In this document: piece after piece, positions 43,101-53,411 of the stretch | Position numbering within the stretch: position 1 is the first letter of the stretch | How the letters are laid out: every line of letters begins with the position of its first letter | The notes under the pieces: generated by a model | Seen by the model: only the letters and a program-made list of their open reading frames with translations | Databases searched by the model: none | What the model was told of the DNA's origin: nothing | Assembly (NCBI RefSeq): GCF_036997485.1 | Contig: NZ_JAWLPU010000001.1 | Coordinates: 496,001-560,000, forward strand | DNA: 64,000 nucleotides | Reading direction: 5' to 3' | Source of the DNA: Brachyspira pilosicoli | GTDB lineage: Bacteria > Spirochaetota > Brachyspiria > Brachyspirales > Brachyspiraceae | Translations under genes and position numbers: made by a program

Positions 43101-45014
43101 ATGTCAACAAGCTCATTTTTTGGCATAGAATTAGGTAAAAGATCCCTTCAAAACTTTAAAACAGCTTTAGAAGTAACAGGGCATAATATAAATAATGTAG
43201 CTACTAAAGGATACAGCAGACAAAGAGTGGTAATGCGTACATTCGATAAACCTCTCGAAGAGCCAAGTTTAAACAGAGCAGAACGTGCAGGACAAATAGG
43301 TCAAGGTGCTGAAATAACTACAATAGAAAGATTAAGAGATGAGTTTATAGATTCAAAAATAATGGTAGAACTTGGAAGCGATGGATATTGGAAGACAAAA
43401 AATAATTATTTACAGCAATTAGAGGCTATATATAATGAGCCTGGTGAATATAATTTAAGAAATGATTTAGATGCATTCTGGGACGCTTGGCAGGAGATGA
43501 GTGTTAACCCTGCTGAAAGAGGCACAAGAATGACTTTAGTAGAGAGGGCTGACAGAATAAATAACTCATTTAATCAGATGTATAATCAAATGGATTCTAT
43601 GAGAAACAATTTAAACGCTCTTGTAGAAAATAAAGTTAATAGAATTAATGATATAGCTAACTCTATTAGAAGTTTAAATACTGCTATAGTTAAACAAGAA
43701 GCATTAGGTCAGAGTCCTAATGATTTATTAGATAAAAGAGATTTATTGTTAGATGAATTATCATCTTTAGCTAATGTTGATATAAAATCTATTGACCCTG
43801 ATGAAACAATGATTTATATAGGAAGCCGTTCATTAGTGCAGGGAAATGTGGTAAACAAATTAACTTTAGAGAGAAGTGCTCTTAATGAAGGTATGTTTGA
43901 TGTTTACTGGGAAAATGACCATGTACAGCTTAATTTACAGGGCGGAGAATTAAAGGCTTTATTAGAACTTAGAGATGTAGATACTGTTGATGCTATAAAT
44001 GATTTAGACACTTTAGCTATGAATTTGGCTGACAGTGTAAACGAAATACATAGAAGCGGTTTTGGTTTAAATCAGGAAACAGGAATTGATTTCTTTACTA
44101 TGAATAAACAAACTCCTTCTGTAATAGGAAACTATGATTTAAATAATGACGGTACTGAAGATTCTACTATAATGTTTAAAGTAAGCGGTGTAAATAGTGT
44201 TGATGCTAACGATAGTATAGGAAGCTCTGGAACATTGGTATTTGGAAGCAAAACAAGAGAGGGTGCTGATGTTGCTATAGATTATACTGCACAAATGAAA
44301 GTAAAAGACTTGATAGATAAAATAAACTCAAGCGACGCTAATGTATCAGCTTATTTAGATGATAAAAATAGGCTTGTATTAAAAGCTAAAGGTTTTGATG
44401 ATTATGTTAAGCCTTCATACTTTATTAAGCATATAGAAGATTCTGGAGACTTTTTGGTTGGCATATCTGGTTTATTAAATCAGTCCGGAGCTAATGGTGC
44501 TTACAATTGGCAGGCTACAAACCAGGTTAATCAATTAGCTGGCGATTTTAGAAACTTCACTGTAACACCAGAAAAACACCCTGCAGCTGCAATTAGTGTA
44601 AATGACATAATAAGAAATGATGTTAACTATATAGCAGCTTCAAAAGGTATAGATACTACAGGTAATGGCTTTAATGATAAATGGAATGGTGTTGGTGATG
44701 GCTCTAATGCTTTGGCTATAGCTAATTTGAAAAATAAAGAAATAATGGTAGACAGCAAATCTACATTTAATGATTTTTATACTGGAAGTATTTCTCAAAT
44801 AGCTTCAAGAACAGAAACAGCAAATTCTGAAAGCGAAAAACAAACTATTGTTATGGAATATCTTGAAAAGTTAAGACAGTCTGTTTCTGGAGTTAATTTA
44901 GATGAAGAAGTAGCACAAATGGCAATGTATCAGCATGGATATAATGCTTCTGCAAGAGTTGTTAGTGTTATGGATCAGCTTCTTGATGTAGTTATAAACA
45001 GAATGGGTGTATAA
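43101..45014 (+). CDS. flgK: Flagellar hook-associated protein 1 (FlgK)
   Basis: A 637-residue protein. The N-terminus SSFFGIELGKRSLQNFKTAL and HNINNVATKGYSRQRVVM is the flagellar rod/hook signature. The C-terminus ends in the matching helical part (AMYQHGYNASARVVSVMDQLLDVVINRMG, given here as its start AMYQHGYNASARV). FlgK joins hook and filament, which in spirochaetes lie in the periplasm. AAGGAG precedes the ATG at 43101; the longer frame from 42945 has no site and spoils the N-terminus. No flgL follows: a terminator ends the transcript. Confidence 0.95.
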   Translation: MSTSSFFGIELGKRSLQNFKTALEVTGHNINNVATKGYSRQRVVMRTFDKPLEEPSLNRAERAGQIGQGAEITTIERLRDEFIDSKIMVELGSDGYWKTKNNYLQQLEAIYNEPGEYNLRNDLDAFWDAWQEMSVNPAERGTRMTLVERADRINNSFNQMYNQMDSMRNNLNALVENKVNRINDIANSIRSLNTAIVKQEALGQSPNDLLDKRDLLLDELSSLANVDIKSIDPDETMIYIGSRSLVQGNVVNKLTLERSALNEGMFDVYWENDHVQLNLQGGELKALLELRDVDTVDAINDLDTLAMNLADSVNEIHRSGFGLNQETGIDFFTMNKQTPSVIGNYDLNNDGTEDSTIMFKVSGVNSVDANDSIGSSGTLVFGSKTREGADVAIDYTAQMKVKDLIDKINSSDANVSAYLDDKNRLVLKAKGFDDYVKPSYFIKHIEDSGDFLVGISGLLNQSGANGAYNWQATNQVNQLAGDFRNFTVTPEKHPAAAISVNDIIRNDVNYIAASKGIDTTGNGFNDKWNGVGDGSNALAIANLKNKEIMVDSKSTFNDFYTGSISQIASRTETANSESEKQTIVMEYLEKLRQSVSGVNLDEEVAQMAMYQHGYNASARVVSVMDQLLDVVINRMGV

Positions 45015-45039
45015 AACATCTTATAATAATACAATAAAC

Positions 45040-45080
45040 AAAAAGCGGTATCTATTTTTATGGATATCGCTTTTTTAATT
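45040..45080 (+). terminator. Rho-independent terminator of flgK
   Basis: AAAAGCGGTATC pairs with GATATCGCTTTT (one G-U pair) and is followed by TTAATTT. It lies 26 bases after the flgK stop. Confidence 0.85.
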
Positions 45081-45154
45081 TAAGTATTGTATAATACTAA
45101 AAAATATACTTAGTTATTCCGAGATTAGTAGTAATATAGTAGGAGCTTTTTTAA

Positions 45155-47956
45155 ATGAGTATAAGACTTCGTATCACTTTAATGATATTTGCTGTAATGG
45201 CCTTTATAGCTATTAGTTCTAATTTTTTAAGCAGCAACCTTAATATAGAAACTTTCTATAAAGTAATAGATGACAATATGAATAATAATTTCAAAATTAT
45301 AGCTAATAACTTTGAAAACAAGTTCTATGCTTCAAGAGAAGAAGTAAATAAATTAGCCTACAAATCTGCACTAACCTTTAATACAATAGATAGAAGAACT
45401 GATGCATATTTAAATAATAATGCCTCCAATTTCTTAATGGAAAATATTAATGAATCAAATCCATATATTGATAGAGTGTTAAGTATTCTATTTATACCAA
45501 ATTATAATTTAGGCTTTAATGAGCTTCCTAAATCATATAATATCAATACAAAAACAACTAATTTTACAATTATAACTAATGATATAAACGGGATTTGGAG
45601 TAATTTAAATACATATTCTCCTACAGATGTATATTATAAGACTTTTTTATCTTCTATGTTTAATAGAACATTATTAAATATATCTAAAACTATTGTTGAA
45701 AATGACTCTATTATTGGTGTCGCTAATGTGGCTGTATTATTTGATTATACTAACAGCAGCGAAATAAAAAATATATTTAATATAAATTCATCTGAACTTT
45801 TGGTCATTAACAAAAATGATTTAACTATTATTAACTCTAAAGATAATAAATTAAACAAAAGCAAACTTGATATAATTTATCCTGTTTATTATCAATTATT
45901 TAATTCAAATTTAGCTAAAGATGAAATAGTAACAGAAAATATAAATATATATGGAAAAGATTATAGAGTTTATATAAAAAGCATATCTGATATTTTAAAT
46001 GTTGTTATGCTTATACCTAATACTTATTATGATTCGCAGATAAGTTATATGAATAGGTCTATAGTTTATACTATTATTATGGTATTTGTTATATCTGCTA
46101 TTATAATAGGATTTTTTATAAAATTGATATTCGCATCATTAACCAGAATTTCTGATATAGTAGGGGATTCTATTAATAATAAGGATTTATCTGTTGAAAT
46201 ACCAGAGCTTTCCGGAGGAGATGAAGTATCTGAAATTACAAGGTGGATGGGAATATTAAATAATAATTTTCAGGCTACTATAGCAAACGTAAAAAAGATT
46301 ATATCTATATCTAAAAAACAAAGTGATAGATTTACAAATCAAATATCTTCAAATGCAGATATAATACATAATATAAATGAGTCTATAGAAAATATAAAAA
46401 CTAATATTCATGAAGAATTAAATAATTTAGAGATAGTAGAAAACAGTAACAAAAATATTTTGGAATATATAGATATTAACTCTAACAACATAGATGAAAT
46501 AGACAGAGATACAAAGGAACTTCAAGAAAAAATAATAAAAGAGGGAGACAGTATAGAGCAAATATCTGTATCTGTAGAGCAGATGTCTAAAACAATAGAA
46601 GGTATAGACAATATTATATTTAATGCTTCCAATAAAACAAAAGACTTACATATAGCTTCTATGAAAAGTAAAGAAAAAATGCAAGCTACATCAACAGCTA
46701 CAAGTGATTTGAGAAATGCATTAGGTTTTATATCCAATTTCGTAAGCTCTATAAGAAACATAGCACATCAAACAAACTTACTTGCTATGAATGCCGCTAT
46801 TGAGGCAGCTCATGCTGGTAAATATAGTTCAGGTTTTGCTGTAGTTGCTGAAGAGATAAGAAAATTATCAGAAGTTTCAAATGAACAGGCTGATAATGCC
46901 AATAAAGTATTACAAACAATAGAAGAGAAAATAATAGTAACAACTAATGATTTAACAGAATCTACAGCTCAATTTGATATGCTTGCTAGAGATGTACAAG
47001 AAGTTACAGAGATAATGGGAAGCGTACATAACTCTTCTGTTGAACAGTTAAAAGCTATTAATGAAATAGTTAATTCAATTACTACAATATCAAGCTCAAG
47101 TGAAAATATTAAAAAACAATATATAAATGTAGCAAGCAAATTAGGCGATATAAAAAATAATATTAATACTCTAAATACTTTATCTGTCAGTGCTTCTAAA
47201 TCTATGGCTAAGCTTAGAACTACATCAGATGCCATATATGAAAATATAGATAAAATATATTCTAACTCTAATGAACTTTCTAATTATGCAAATACAATGA
47301 ACAAATTTGCAAATGATAATAATAAAATATTAACAGATTTAGATAATGAAATATCAAAATATAATATAAACACTAAAGCCTCTTCTGCAACTACAACACA
47401 AAGAGTAAGAGGAATATCTTTAATAATATTGAAAGACTTTGTAAGAGAAAAGTTTGGAGAAGAGGGCTATCAGAAATGGCTTACTGCTATGGAGCCTGCT
47501 TCTTCATTAATATTTAAAAATGATATATCTATAAAAGAATGGTACCCTTTTATGGCTGGTTTCCACAACCCTCATAAACTTGTATGTGATTTGTTTTATA
47601 ATGGTGATAATGCTGGTATAAGAGATATTGCTGAATACCACTATAATAGACTTATACCAAAATATTTTAATATAATATTACTATTTGTACCTAGATATTA
47701 TATTTTACGTTATGTAGCTGAAGTAATATTTAAAGAGATACATGACCCTGTTAGAATTGAGGTTATTAAAAGCAGAAAAAGACTATTAGTAGCTCATATG
47801 AAAAACTTTACAGGAAACCCTGAAATATTAGAGCTATCTTTAATGGCTTGGTCTTCTCTATTATTAGGCTCTATTACGCATGTTAAATCTTCTTTAGAAA
47901 TAACTAAATCTATTAAAGACGGAGAGCTTTATACTGAATTTGTTTTGAAATGGTAG
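45155..47956 (+). CDS. Methyl-accepting chemotaxis protein with an extra C-terminal domain
   Basis: A 933-residue chemoreceptor. A membrane helix (about 6-27), a 270-residue periplasmic sensor part, a second helix (about 300-325), a HAMP region and a cytoplasmic signalling domain are visible. The hairpin tip reads [18 protein letters not shown]. After the coiled coil and a Ser/Thr-rich linker there is a further 185-residue globular part starting near [19 protein letters not shown] and ending EFVLKW. It resembles TIGR02265/HNOB-like domains only by general pattern. A sensor placed beyond the kinase-control module is uncommon. AGGAG precedes the ATG. Confidence 0.88.
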   Translation: MSIRLRITLMIFAVMAFIAISSNFLSSNLNIETFYKVIDDNMNNNFKIIANNFENKFYASREEVNKLAYKSALTFNTIDRRTDAYLNNNASNFLMENINESNPYIDRVLSILFIPNYNLGFNELPKSYNINTKTTNFTIITNDINGIWSNLNTYSPTDVYYKTFLSSMFNRTLLNISKTIVENDSIIGVANVAVLFDYTNSSEIKNIFNINSSELLVINKNDLTIINSKDNKLNKSKLDIIYPVYYQLFNSNLAKDEIVTENINIYGKDYRVYIKSISDILNVVMLIPNTYYDSQISYMNRSIVYTIIMVFVISAIIIGFFIKLIFASLTRISDIVGDSINNKDLSVEIPELSGGDEVSEITRWMGILNNNFQATIANVKKIISISKKQSDRFTNQISSNADIIHNINESIENIKTNIHEELNNLEIVENSNKNILEYIDINSNNIDEIDRDTKELQEKIIKEGDSIEQISVSVEQMSKTIEGIDNIIFNASNKTKDLHIASMKSKEKMQATSTATSDLRNALGFISNFVSSIRNIAHQTNLLAMNAAIEAAHAGKYSSGFAVVAEEIRKLSEVSNEQADNANKVLQTIEEKIIVTTNDLTESTAQFDMLARDVQEVTEIMGSVHNSSVEQLKAINEIVNSITTISSSSENIKKQYINVASKLGDIKNNINTLNTLSVSASKSMAKLRTTSDAIYENIDKIYSNSNELSNYANTMNKFANDNNKILTDLDNEISKYNINTKASSATTTQRVRGISLIILKDFVREKFGEEGYQKWLTAMEPASSLIFKNDISIKEWYPFMAGFHNPHKLVCDLFYNGDNAGIRDIAEYHYNRLIPKYFNIILLFVPRYYILRYVAEVIFKEIHDPVRIEVIKSRKRLLVAHMKNFTGNPEILELSLMAWSSLLLGSITHVKSSLEITKSIKDGELYTEFVLKW

Positions 47957-48038
47957 AATAATTTAGTCTAATAAATATTTTGATATTTTTAACATTATAA
48001 CCTATAATAGATATTAAAAAAATTGGGAAATTATAAAA

Positions 48039-50069
48039 GTGACAAAGAGTAATTCATATACTTACGGAATAATTATATTAAGCATCTCGGCTGCTATGCT
48101 TTTAACTTTAGCTTTTCCTCCGCTCAATTTCTTCCCTGTAGCATTTATAGCTCTTTTTCCTTTAAATATTATTATATATAAAGCTGATAAAATTAGGTAT
48201 TATGTATTATCTTCTTTTTTATTTGTAATAGTATTTTTTGGATATTTGCTTGTATGGGTGGCAGCATTTATGCTCAAAGAGACAGAGGCTACTGTTTCTT
48301 TTTTAGCTTTATTTACAATATTATTTTTGCTTACTCTGCTCTTTTATTTCCCAGCTATGATAGTAAGCGGTTATCTTTCAAAGGCTTTTCCTAATATAAG
48401 ATTTTTAATAGTGCCTGCAGTATTTACTGTTATGGAATATATGAGAAATGTTGGATATTTAGGTTTTCCTTGGGGTATTATAGGGTATTCTCAGTGGAAC
48501 TTTTTACCATTTATACAAATAGCTGACACTATAGGGGTGCTTGGCATAAGTTTTTTAGTTTATTTATCTAATGCTGTTATTACGCACTATTTAATATTAT
48601 ATGTAGAAAAATCTGAAAGTATAAAAAATAATAAACAAATAGCAAACAAAAGTATTTTTATACCAGCTATAGCGACTGTATCAGTATTTTTTATTATTTT
48701 AATATACGGTCTAATAAAAGTAAATTATGTAGAAGCAAAAAGAGTTTCTATGCCTAAAACTAAAATGGCGCTCATACAAAAATCTTTTGACCCAAATATT
48801 CCTTGGAATAGCATATATACAGGCGAACCATATAAAAGAAACTCTCCTGGTATACAAGGACTTGCAGAGAGATTTCTATTAAAATCAGAGAAATTTCAAA
48901 GTGAAGAAAAACCAGATGGATATACTCAAAACAGCACTATATCTGTGAAAAGAATATGCAAATTAGCAACCGATGCTGCATTATCAAAGCCTTCTCTAAT
49001 AGTATATCCAGAATCTGTAACAATGGATTCATATAACTATTATTTATCTCGTTATGAAGAGATGTTTAGATATGGCATGGCTTCTAACTCTACATATCCT
49101 GCAATTTATAATACTTATCTTTTGTATAGTACAATAAAAGATACACAAACCCATCATTTACTTGGAACAACAATTATAGAAGAAAACACAAATGAAAATG
49201 CATATAATCCTTATAAATACTATAACGGAATAGCATTTATAAATGAGCAGGGAAATATTGTTGATGATTACAGAAAAATAAAACTAGTTCCTGGAGGAGA
49301 AGCTTATCCTTTTCAAAATAATAAGTTTCTTCTAAACACTTTCCCATTTAAAAATATTATAGCTCTAATATATGAACAATTTGATAAAGCAGGTGCAAGC
49401 AGATGGGAAATAGGTGATAAAATATCAGTATTTGAGCATCCAAATGGCTATAAATTCTCTGGTATAATATGTTATGAAAGTGCTTTTGGAGATTTTGTAA
49501 GGCAGTTTGCTTATGACGGCGCTCAAACTATAGCCGTTATTACAGAAGATGCTTGGTCTTATAGCGACAACTCTTTACTTCAACATTTTTACATGTCTGT
49601 ATTTAGGGCAATAGAAAATAGAAGAGATATAGTGCATAATGGAAACTCTGGTGTTACTGGACATATATCAAGCAGCGGAAAGGTAATATCTACACTCCCT
49701 TTCTGGAAACCTGATTATATGATTGCTAATGTAGCTTTAAATGATAACATCACAATATATACAAGATTTGGTGAATGGTTTGTAGTATTATGCTTTATTG
49801 GAGTAGCTGCCCTATTTATTATAAAATTAAGCAGTACTATTAAAAATATTTATCAAAAAACTAAAGATACAATATATACAAAAATAAAAAAAAACAAAGT
49901 AAAAAATAGCAACAATAAAGTTCCTAAAGATATAAACAATAATGAAAAACATATTTATGATATAAAGAAAAAAGAAGAACCGCCTCAGAGTATATTCGAA
50001 CAAAATACTTCAGAAATATTTAATACTTTAAACGAAATTATAGAGGAAGATGAAAAAAATAATAAATAA
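48039..50069 (+). CDS. lnt: Apolipoprotein N-acyltransferase
   Basis: A 676-residue membrane protein with about six N-terminal helices (1-230), a nitrilase-type periplasmic domain and a final helix. The catalytic triad is visible as Glu325 (YPES), Lys413 (YRKIKLVP) and Cys478 (IICYESAFG). It adds the third acyl chain to lipoproteins, consistent with the many lipoproteins in this window. The start is a GTG at 48039 with GGGA 11-12 bases upstream. The last 75 residues form a charged Lys/Asn/Glu tail beyond the usual family end. Confidence 0.93.
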   Translation: MTKSNSYTYGIIILSISAAMLLTLAFPPLNFFPVAFIALFPLNIIIYKADKIRYYVLSSFLFVIVFFGYLLVWVAAFMLKETEATVSFLALFTILFLLTLLFYFPAMIVSGYLSKAFPNIRFLIVPAVFTVMEYMRNVGYLGFPWGIIGYSQWNFLPFIQIADTIGVLGISFLVYLSNAVITHYLILYVEKSESIKNNKQIANKSIFIPAIATVSVFFIILIYGLIKVNYVEAKRVSMPKTKMALIQKSFDPNIPWNSIYTGEPYKRNSPGIQGLAERFLLKSEKFQSEEKPDGYTQNSTISVKRICKLATDAALSKPSLIVYPESVTMDSYNYYLSRYEEMFRYGMASNSTYPAIYNTYLLYSTIKDTQTHHLLGTTIIEENTNENAYNPYKYYNGIAFINEQGNIVDDYRKIKLVPGGEAYPFQNNKFLLNTFPFKNIIALIYEQFDKAGASRWEIGDKISVFEHPNGYKFSGIICYESAFGDFVRQFAYDGAQTIAVITEDAWSYSDNSLLQHFYMSVFRAIENRRDIVHNGNSGVTGHISSSGKVISTLPFWKPDYMIANVALNDNITIYTRFGEWFVVLCFIGVAALFIIKLSSTIKNIYQKTKDTIYTKIKKNKVKNSNNKVPKDINNNEKHIYDIKKKEEPPQSIFEQNTSEIFNTLNEIIEEDEKNNK

Positions 50070-50081
50070 TTTTGGTGTATT

Positions 50082-51221
50082 ATGGGATTATTTATAAATG
50101 TATTAATAGCAGAAGATTCCAAAGAAATTTCTGATGATATAAAAAAAATACTCTTAAAAAATCCTGCTGTCAAGATAGTAAATATTGTAAATAATGGCAT
50201 AGATGCATACAAAACAATAGCAAATAAAAAAATAGATTTTGCATTTGTAGAATTTAATTTACCAATAATGGGAGCGTATGAGCTTCTTAAACAATTAAAA
50301 AATAATGACATAAATACTAAAATAATAGTATTATCAACTACAGATAAAAATGATGATTTAAATAATAGATTAATAAATTTAGGTGCATTCAAAATTATAA
50401 ATAAAAATGCAAATATAGAATATATAGAAAAAGAAATACTAAACATCATAACAAATAAAAATATTAAGCAGGAAAAAATAAAAACAACTGAAATAAAAAT
50501 AGGTGAGGCTATAAATAATAATTTCTTGGAAAATATTAGACTACAAAGAAATACTATCAACACTTATCCGCATCATGTAAACAGAGTGAATGAAGTTATA
50601 AATAAAATAAATTATTCAGATTTTAAAAAACCAAAACTCATAGCAGTAGGAATATCCACAGGAGGTCCTAAAGCCTTAAGAATATTAATACCCTCTATAC
50701 CAAAAAACTTTCCAATACCAATACTCATAGCACAGCATATACCAAAAGATTTTTCATGTTCTTTAGCTAAGGGACTAAATGATGTATCGCAAATTACAGT
50801 TAAAGAAGCAGAGGATAATGAAGAAGTGAAAGCCGGATTTGCCTATATTTGCCCAGGAGAAAATAATATGGGCATATATTTAGAAAATAATAATATAAGA
50901 ATAAAATTACAACCAGATTTAAAATTTGACTTACCTTATATGCCGTCAATTAATTACTTATTTAATACAATTAATGATAATCTCAAAGATCAATCAATAG
51001 CAGTAATAATGACCGGCATGGGAAATGACGGCACTGAAGGAATGATTAATTTATACAATAATAAAAATCTCACCATTGTACAAGATAAAATTACAAGTAC
51101 TATATTCGGCATGCCTAAAAGTGCTATAGAAAATAATGCTGTTAATTTTATAATATCGCTTTATGATATGGCAGATTTTTTAATACAATACACAACAATA
51201 AAATTAAAAGGGAAATATTAA
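50082..51221 (+). CDS. cheB: CheB-type protein-glutamate methylesterase with altered receiver domain
   Basis: A 379-residue protein with a receiver domain (about 5-125), a linker and a CheB methylesterase domain (about 183-370). The esterase triad is intact: Ser192 (GISTGGP), His219 (AQHIPKDF) and Asp316 (GMGNDG). In the receiver the acidic pair Glu11-Asp12, Thr86 and Lys108 are kept, but the phosphoacceptor Asp is Glu57 (FAFVEFNLP). It should demethylate or deamidate chemoreceptors. Regulation by phosphorylation is doubtful. It starts 12 bases after lnt and 51223 follows by 1 base. Confidence 0.9.
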   Translation: MGLFINVLIAEDSKEISDDIKKILLKNPAVKIVNIVNNGIDAYKTIANKKIDFAFVEFNLPIMGAYELLKQLKNNDINTKIIVLSTTDKNDDLNNRLINLGAFKIINKNANIEYIEKEILNIITNKNIKQEKIKTTEIKIGEAINNNFLENIRLQRNTINTYPHHVNRVNEVINKINYSDFKKPKLIAVGISTGGPKALRILIPSIPKNFPIPILIAQHIPKDFSCSLAKGLNDVSQITVKEAEDNEEVKAGFAYICPGENNMGIYLENNNIRIKLQPDLKFDLPYMPSINYLFNTINDNLKDQSIAVIMTGMGNDGTEGMINLYNNKNLTIVQDKITSTIFGMPKSAIENNAVNFIISLYDMADFLIQYTTIKLKGKY

Positions 51222-51222
51222 A

Positions 51223-51711
51223 ATGAATAAAAAGTTTTTATTGATAATAATCGGTATTTTTATACTTACAGCATGCAAAAAAGAATATGAAGCAGATTCT
51301 GAATATGGCGCCTATATGTTTGAAAAGTATATATCAACATTAATATCTGCAAAAGATACTTTAGAGTTTACTTCAAACATAGTTACTAATCTCGATGAAA
51401 ATACTGTAAAAAAAATAAACGAGATGTATGTGCTATATGAGCTTACAACTGCTGATATTATAGAATCTATAAAAAACAGGGCTTCTATATATCAGAGAAT
51501 ATTTTCAGACGATGAAGAAGCTCTTTGTAATTATTTGCCTAAAGACGGCGGGTATTATGATGTCGCTATCACATATAGAAAATATAATGACATAAAAATA
51601 GCTCAAATAGAATATCCTTCATTTAATAAAATTTCTAAAAACTCAATTGAAATTGTGGGAATATATTTAAATGATAAATGGAATATTTTAACTATTAACT
51701 TTTTTAATTGA
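51223..51711 (+). CDS. Hypothetical lipoprotein
   Basis: A 162-residue protein with a lipoprotein signal (IFILTAC, Cys18) followed by a mostly helical, acidic middle part and a C-terminal strand-rich part (EIVGIYLNDKWNILTINFF). No family was recognised. It begins one base after cheB and precedes another small lipoprotein whose C-terminal end (YESSKWKIETI) has a similar WxI pattern. The two may be distant paralogues, cotranscribed with cheB. Confidence 0.75.
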   Translation: MNKKFLLIIIGIFILTACKKEYEADSEYGAYMFEKYISTLISAKDTLEFTSNIVTNLDENTVKKINEMYVLYELTTADIIESIKNRASIYQRIFSDDEEALCNYLPKDGGYYDVAITYRKYNDIKIAQIEYPSFNKISKNSIEIVGIYLNDKWNILTINFFN

Positions 51712-51735
51712 AAAATAATATATTAAGGATAACAA

Positions 51736-52143
51736 ATGAAAAAAATCATTTTAATAATAATAAGCTTATTTAGTATATCTTGTCTTGATGATGTTAACAC
51801 TATAAAAAAAGAGAGTTTATTTTCTTTTTATACAGAAATGAAAAATGAAATAATAAATGAAAACATAAAATGGTTGGAAAAAAACTCTAATATAGAAGAT
51901 ATAAACAAAATAGAAAATATAATATTAAAAAATAATGATTCTATAAAAAATATGCTTTCATTAGAAGACGGAGAATATTCTTCTACCATAAATTATATAA
52001 CCGCTGAAGCTAATCAAAATGACAGAGGAAGCTATATTATAAGAAATACAAAATTAAGCCCTACCTACTATTATATAACATTAGTATACGAATCTTCTAA
52101 ATGGAAAATAGAGACTATAGATAAATTGCCTTTAAATAATTAA
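51736..52143 (+). CDS. Hypothetical lipoprotein
   Basis: A 135-residue protein with signal peptide ending LFSISC (Cys16). The mature part is rich in Asn, Lys and Glu and ends with TLVYESSKWKIETIDKLP. AAGGA lies before the ATG. It follows the previous lipoprotein by 24 bases and overlaps the 3' end of the convergent gene by 4 bases. No function is recognised. Confidence 0.72.
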   Translation: MKKIILIIISLFSISCLDDVNTIKKESLFSFYTEMKNEIINENIKWLEKNSNIEDINKIENIILKNNDSIKNMLSLEDGEYSSTINYITAEANQNDRGSYIIRNTKLSPTYYYITLVYESSKWKIETIDKLPLNN

Positions 52144-52616
52144 CTTTTTATTTCTGATATTTTAACTTCTTTTACTTCTTCAGTATTAGAAACTTTTTTT
52201 AATGTCATTTTTTCTCTGTCAAACTCGGCAATATAATAATTGTTTCTTAAAGCTAAAACTATATTTTTAGCACCATTAATACCGTCATTTTTTTTATAAG
52301 AATCTATCATAATTTGCAAAAGAGACATTGTAGAAGGAATGCCTATATATACAATAGCAACGCCCAAAGAAGGAATTGTAGCCAATGATGAAACTAATAC
52401 GCTTTTACCTTTACTTAAAGTTTTTGAAGATATAATCGCTGTTACTGCTACTACAACTCCGCCAATAAGTAATCCCCAAGCTATTTTACCTGTATTTTTA
52501 ATATTAGATATTTTTTTACCCAAAGAAGATTCTATGTAGATAATATCTTCATCTCTCATAATAGCATCAACTATATCGCTTTCATTTTTGCATATAATAA
52601 TTTCTTTTCTATCCAT
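52140..52616 (-). CDS. Hypothetical membrane protein
   Basis: A 158-residue protein. A short cytoplasmic-type N-terminus (MDRKEIIICKNESDIV) precedes two hydrophobic segments (about 46-64 and 72-100) separated by a Lys/Ser loop. A charged C-terminus (EVKEVKISEI) follows. AGGAG lies before the ATG. No family was recognised. Convergent overlap with the neighbouring lipoprotein is 4 bases. Confidence 0.65.
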   Translation of the reverse strand: MDRKEIIICKNESDIVDAIMRDEDIIYIESSLGKKISNIKNTGKIAWGLLIGGVVVAVTAIISSKTLSKGKSVLVSSLATIPSLGVAIVYIGIPSTMSLLQIMIDSYKKNDGINGAKNIVLALRNNYYIAEFDREKMTLKKVSNTEEVKEVKISEIKS

Positions 52617-52762
52617 AATTCACTCCTATGTTATTATATAATAAATTTATTAATAAACAAGATAAATGAACTTTTTTATTAATTATTCTATTTTTATAAA
52701 AACATCTATAAAAATAAAAAAATTATAAATGCTATTAAATATTTTTAAAATCTACTTAAACT

Positions 52763-52851
52763 CCCCGCCCTATTTTATTTATTATCTCTATTTGAAATGC
52801 ATAATCTTTTCTTTTCTAAAACCTAAACAGAAATTTTAACTCCCGCCCAAG
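52763..52851. repeat. Left-half copy of the composite intergenic repeat
   Basis: Outer left arm CCCCGCCCTATTTTAT (52763-52778) and middle left arm CTCCCGCCCAAG (52840-52851) are present, with neither inner nor right arms. It lies in the 369-base gap before the small gene at 52986, which holds no other ORF, and is followed by a promoter-like sequence. Confidence 0.7.
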
Positions 52852-52876
52852 CTTTATTTATAATATATATAAATTG

Positions 52877-52905
52877 TTGACAATAAACTATTCGTATATT
52901 ATCAT
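52877..52905 (+). promoter_or_regulatory. Sigma-70-type promoter before the 52986 gene
   Basis: TTGACA (52877-52882), a 17-base spacer and TATCAT (52900-52905). The same sequence, with few changes, stands at 53412-53440 before the antiterminator operon, so the segment is duplicated. Confidence 0.65.
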
Positions 52906-52985
52906 ATAATAACAATGATGATTTATTTATGGATTATAATATACAAAAACAAAATACATATTAATATTTAAAATAGGAGTTGTAT

Positions 52986-53258
52986 ATGTCAGGATCAACA
53001 TTTTGGTTTGTATTTTTATTAGTGATAATGGTTATATCTGCTTTTACTAGATATTTTATATTACCCAAAATATTTAGCAAAGATTCAAAAAAATTTAAAA
53101 AATATGTTGAAGAAGCATATAATGATTTAGATAAATACTACAATTCAGGTAATGAACACTCTAAAGAATTAATAAAAAATTCAATTATTGGTATGGCTAA
53201 AGAAGGAAATGATATAGCAATGAAATTCTGTGAAGATAAAGGCTGGAATATTAAATAG
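52986..53258 (+). CDS. Small protein with one membrane helix and a C-terminal module shared with the TPR protein
   Basis: A 90-residue protein from the ATG at 52986 (AGGAG 6 bases upstream). One hydrophobic segment (about 5-26) is followed by a module beginning EEAYNDLDKYY and ending AMKFCEDKGWNIK. The last 50 residues match the C-terminus of the TPR protein at 58456-59799 (DDAYNDLDTAF to EKFCKEKDWNIN). It may be a gene shortened by loss of its TPR units, or a stand-alone member of the family. The function is unknown. Confidence 0.65.
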   Translation: MSGSTFWFVFLLVIMVISAFTRYFILPKIFSKDSKKFKKYVEEAYNDLDKYYNSGNEHSKELIKNSIIGMAKEGNDIAMKFCEDKGWNIK

Positions 53259-53282
53259 GGTTAAAAAATTAATTACATTTCA

Positions 53283-53367
53283 CTCCCCCTATCTTTATTG
53301 TTTTTATCTGCAATTTTTGATTTGGTATTCTTTATTGTTTAAAAAGAAATCTTAACGCCCGCCCAAG
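53283..53367. repeat. Left-half copy of the composite intergenic repeat
   Basis: Outer left arm CTCCCCCTATCTTTATTG (53283-53300, imperfect) and middle left arm CGCCCGCCCAAG (53356-53367). It starts 25 bases after the stop of the 52986 gene, as the copy at 59816 does after the TPR gene. Confidence 0.7.
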
Positions 53368-53411
53368 TTTTATTTATTATTATTATCATATATGTAAATA
53401 TAAAAAAATCG

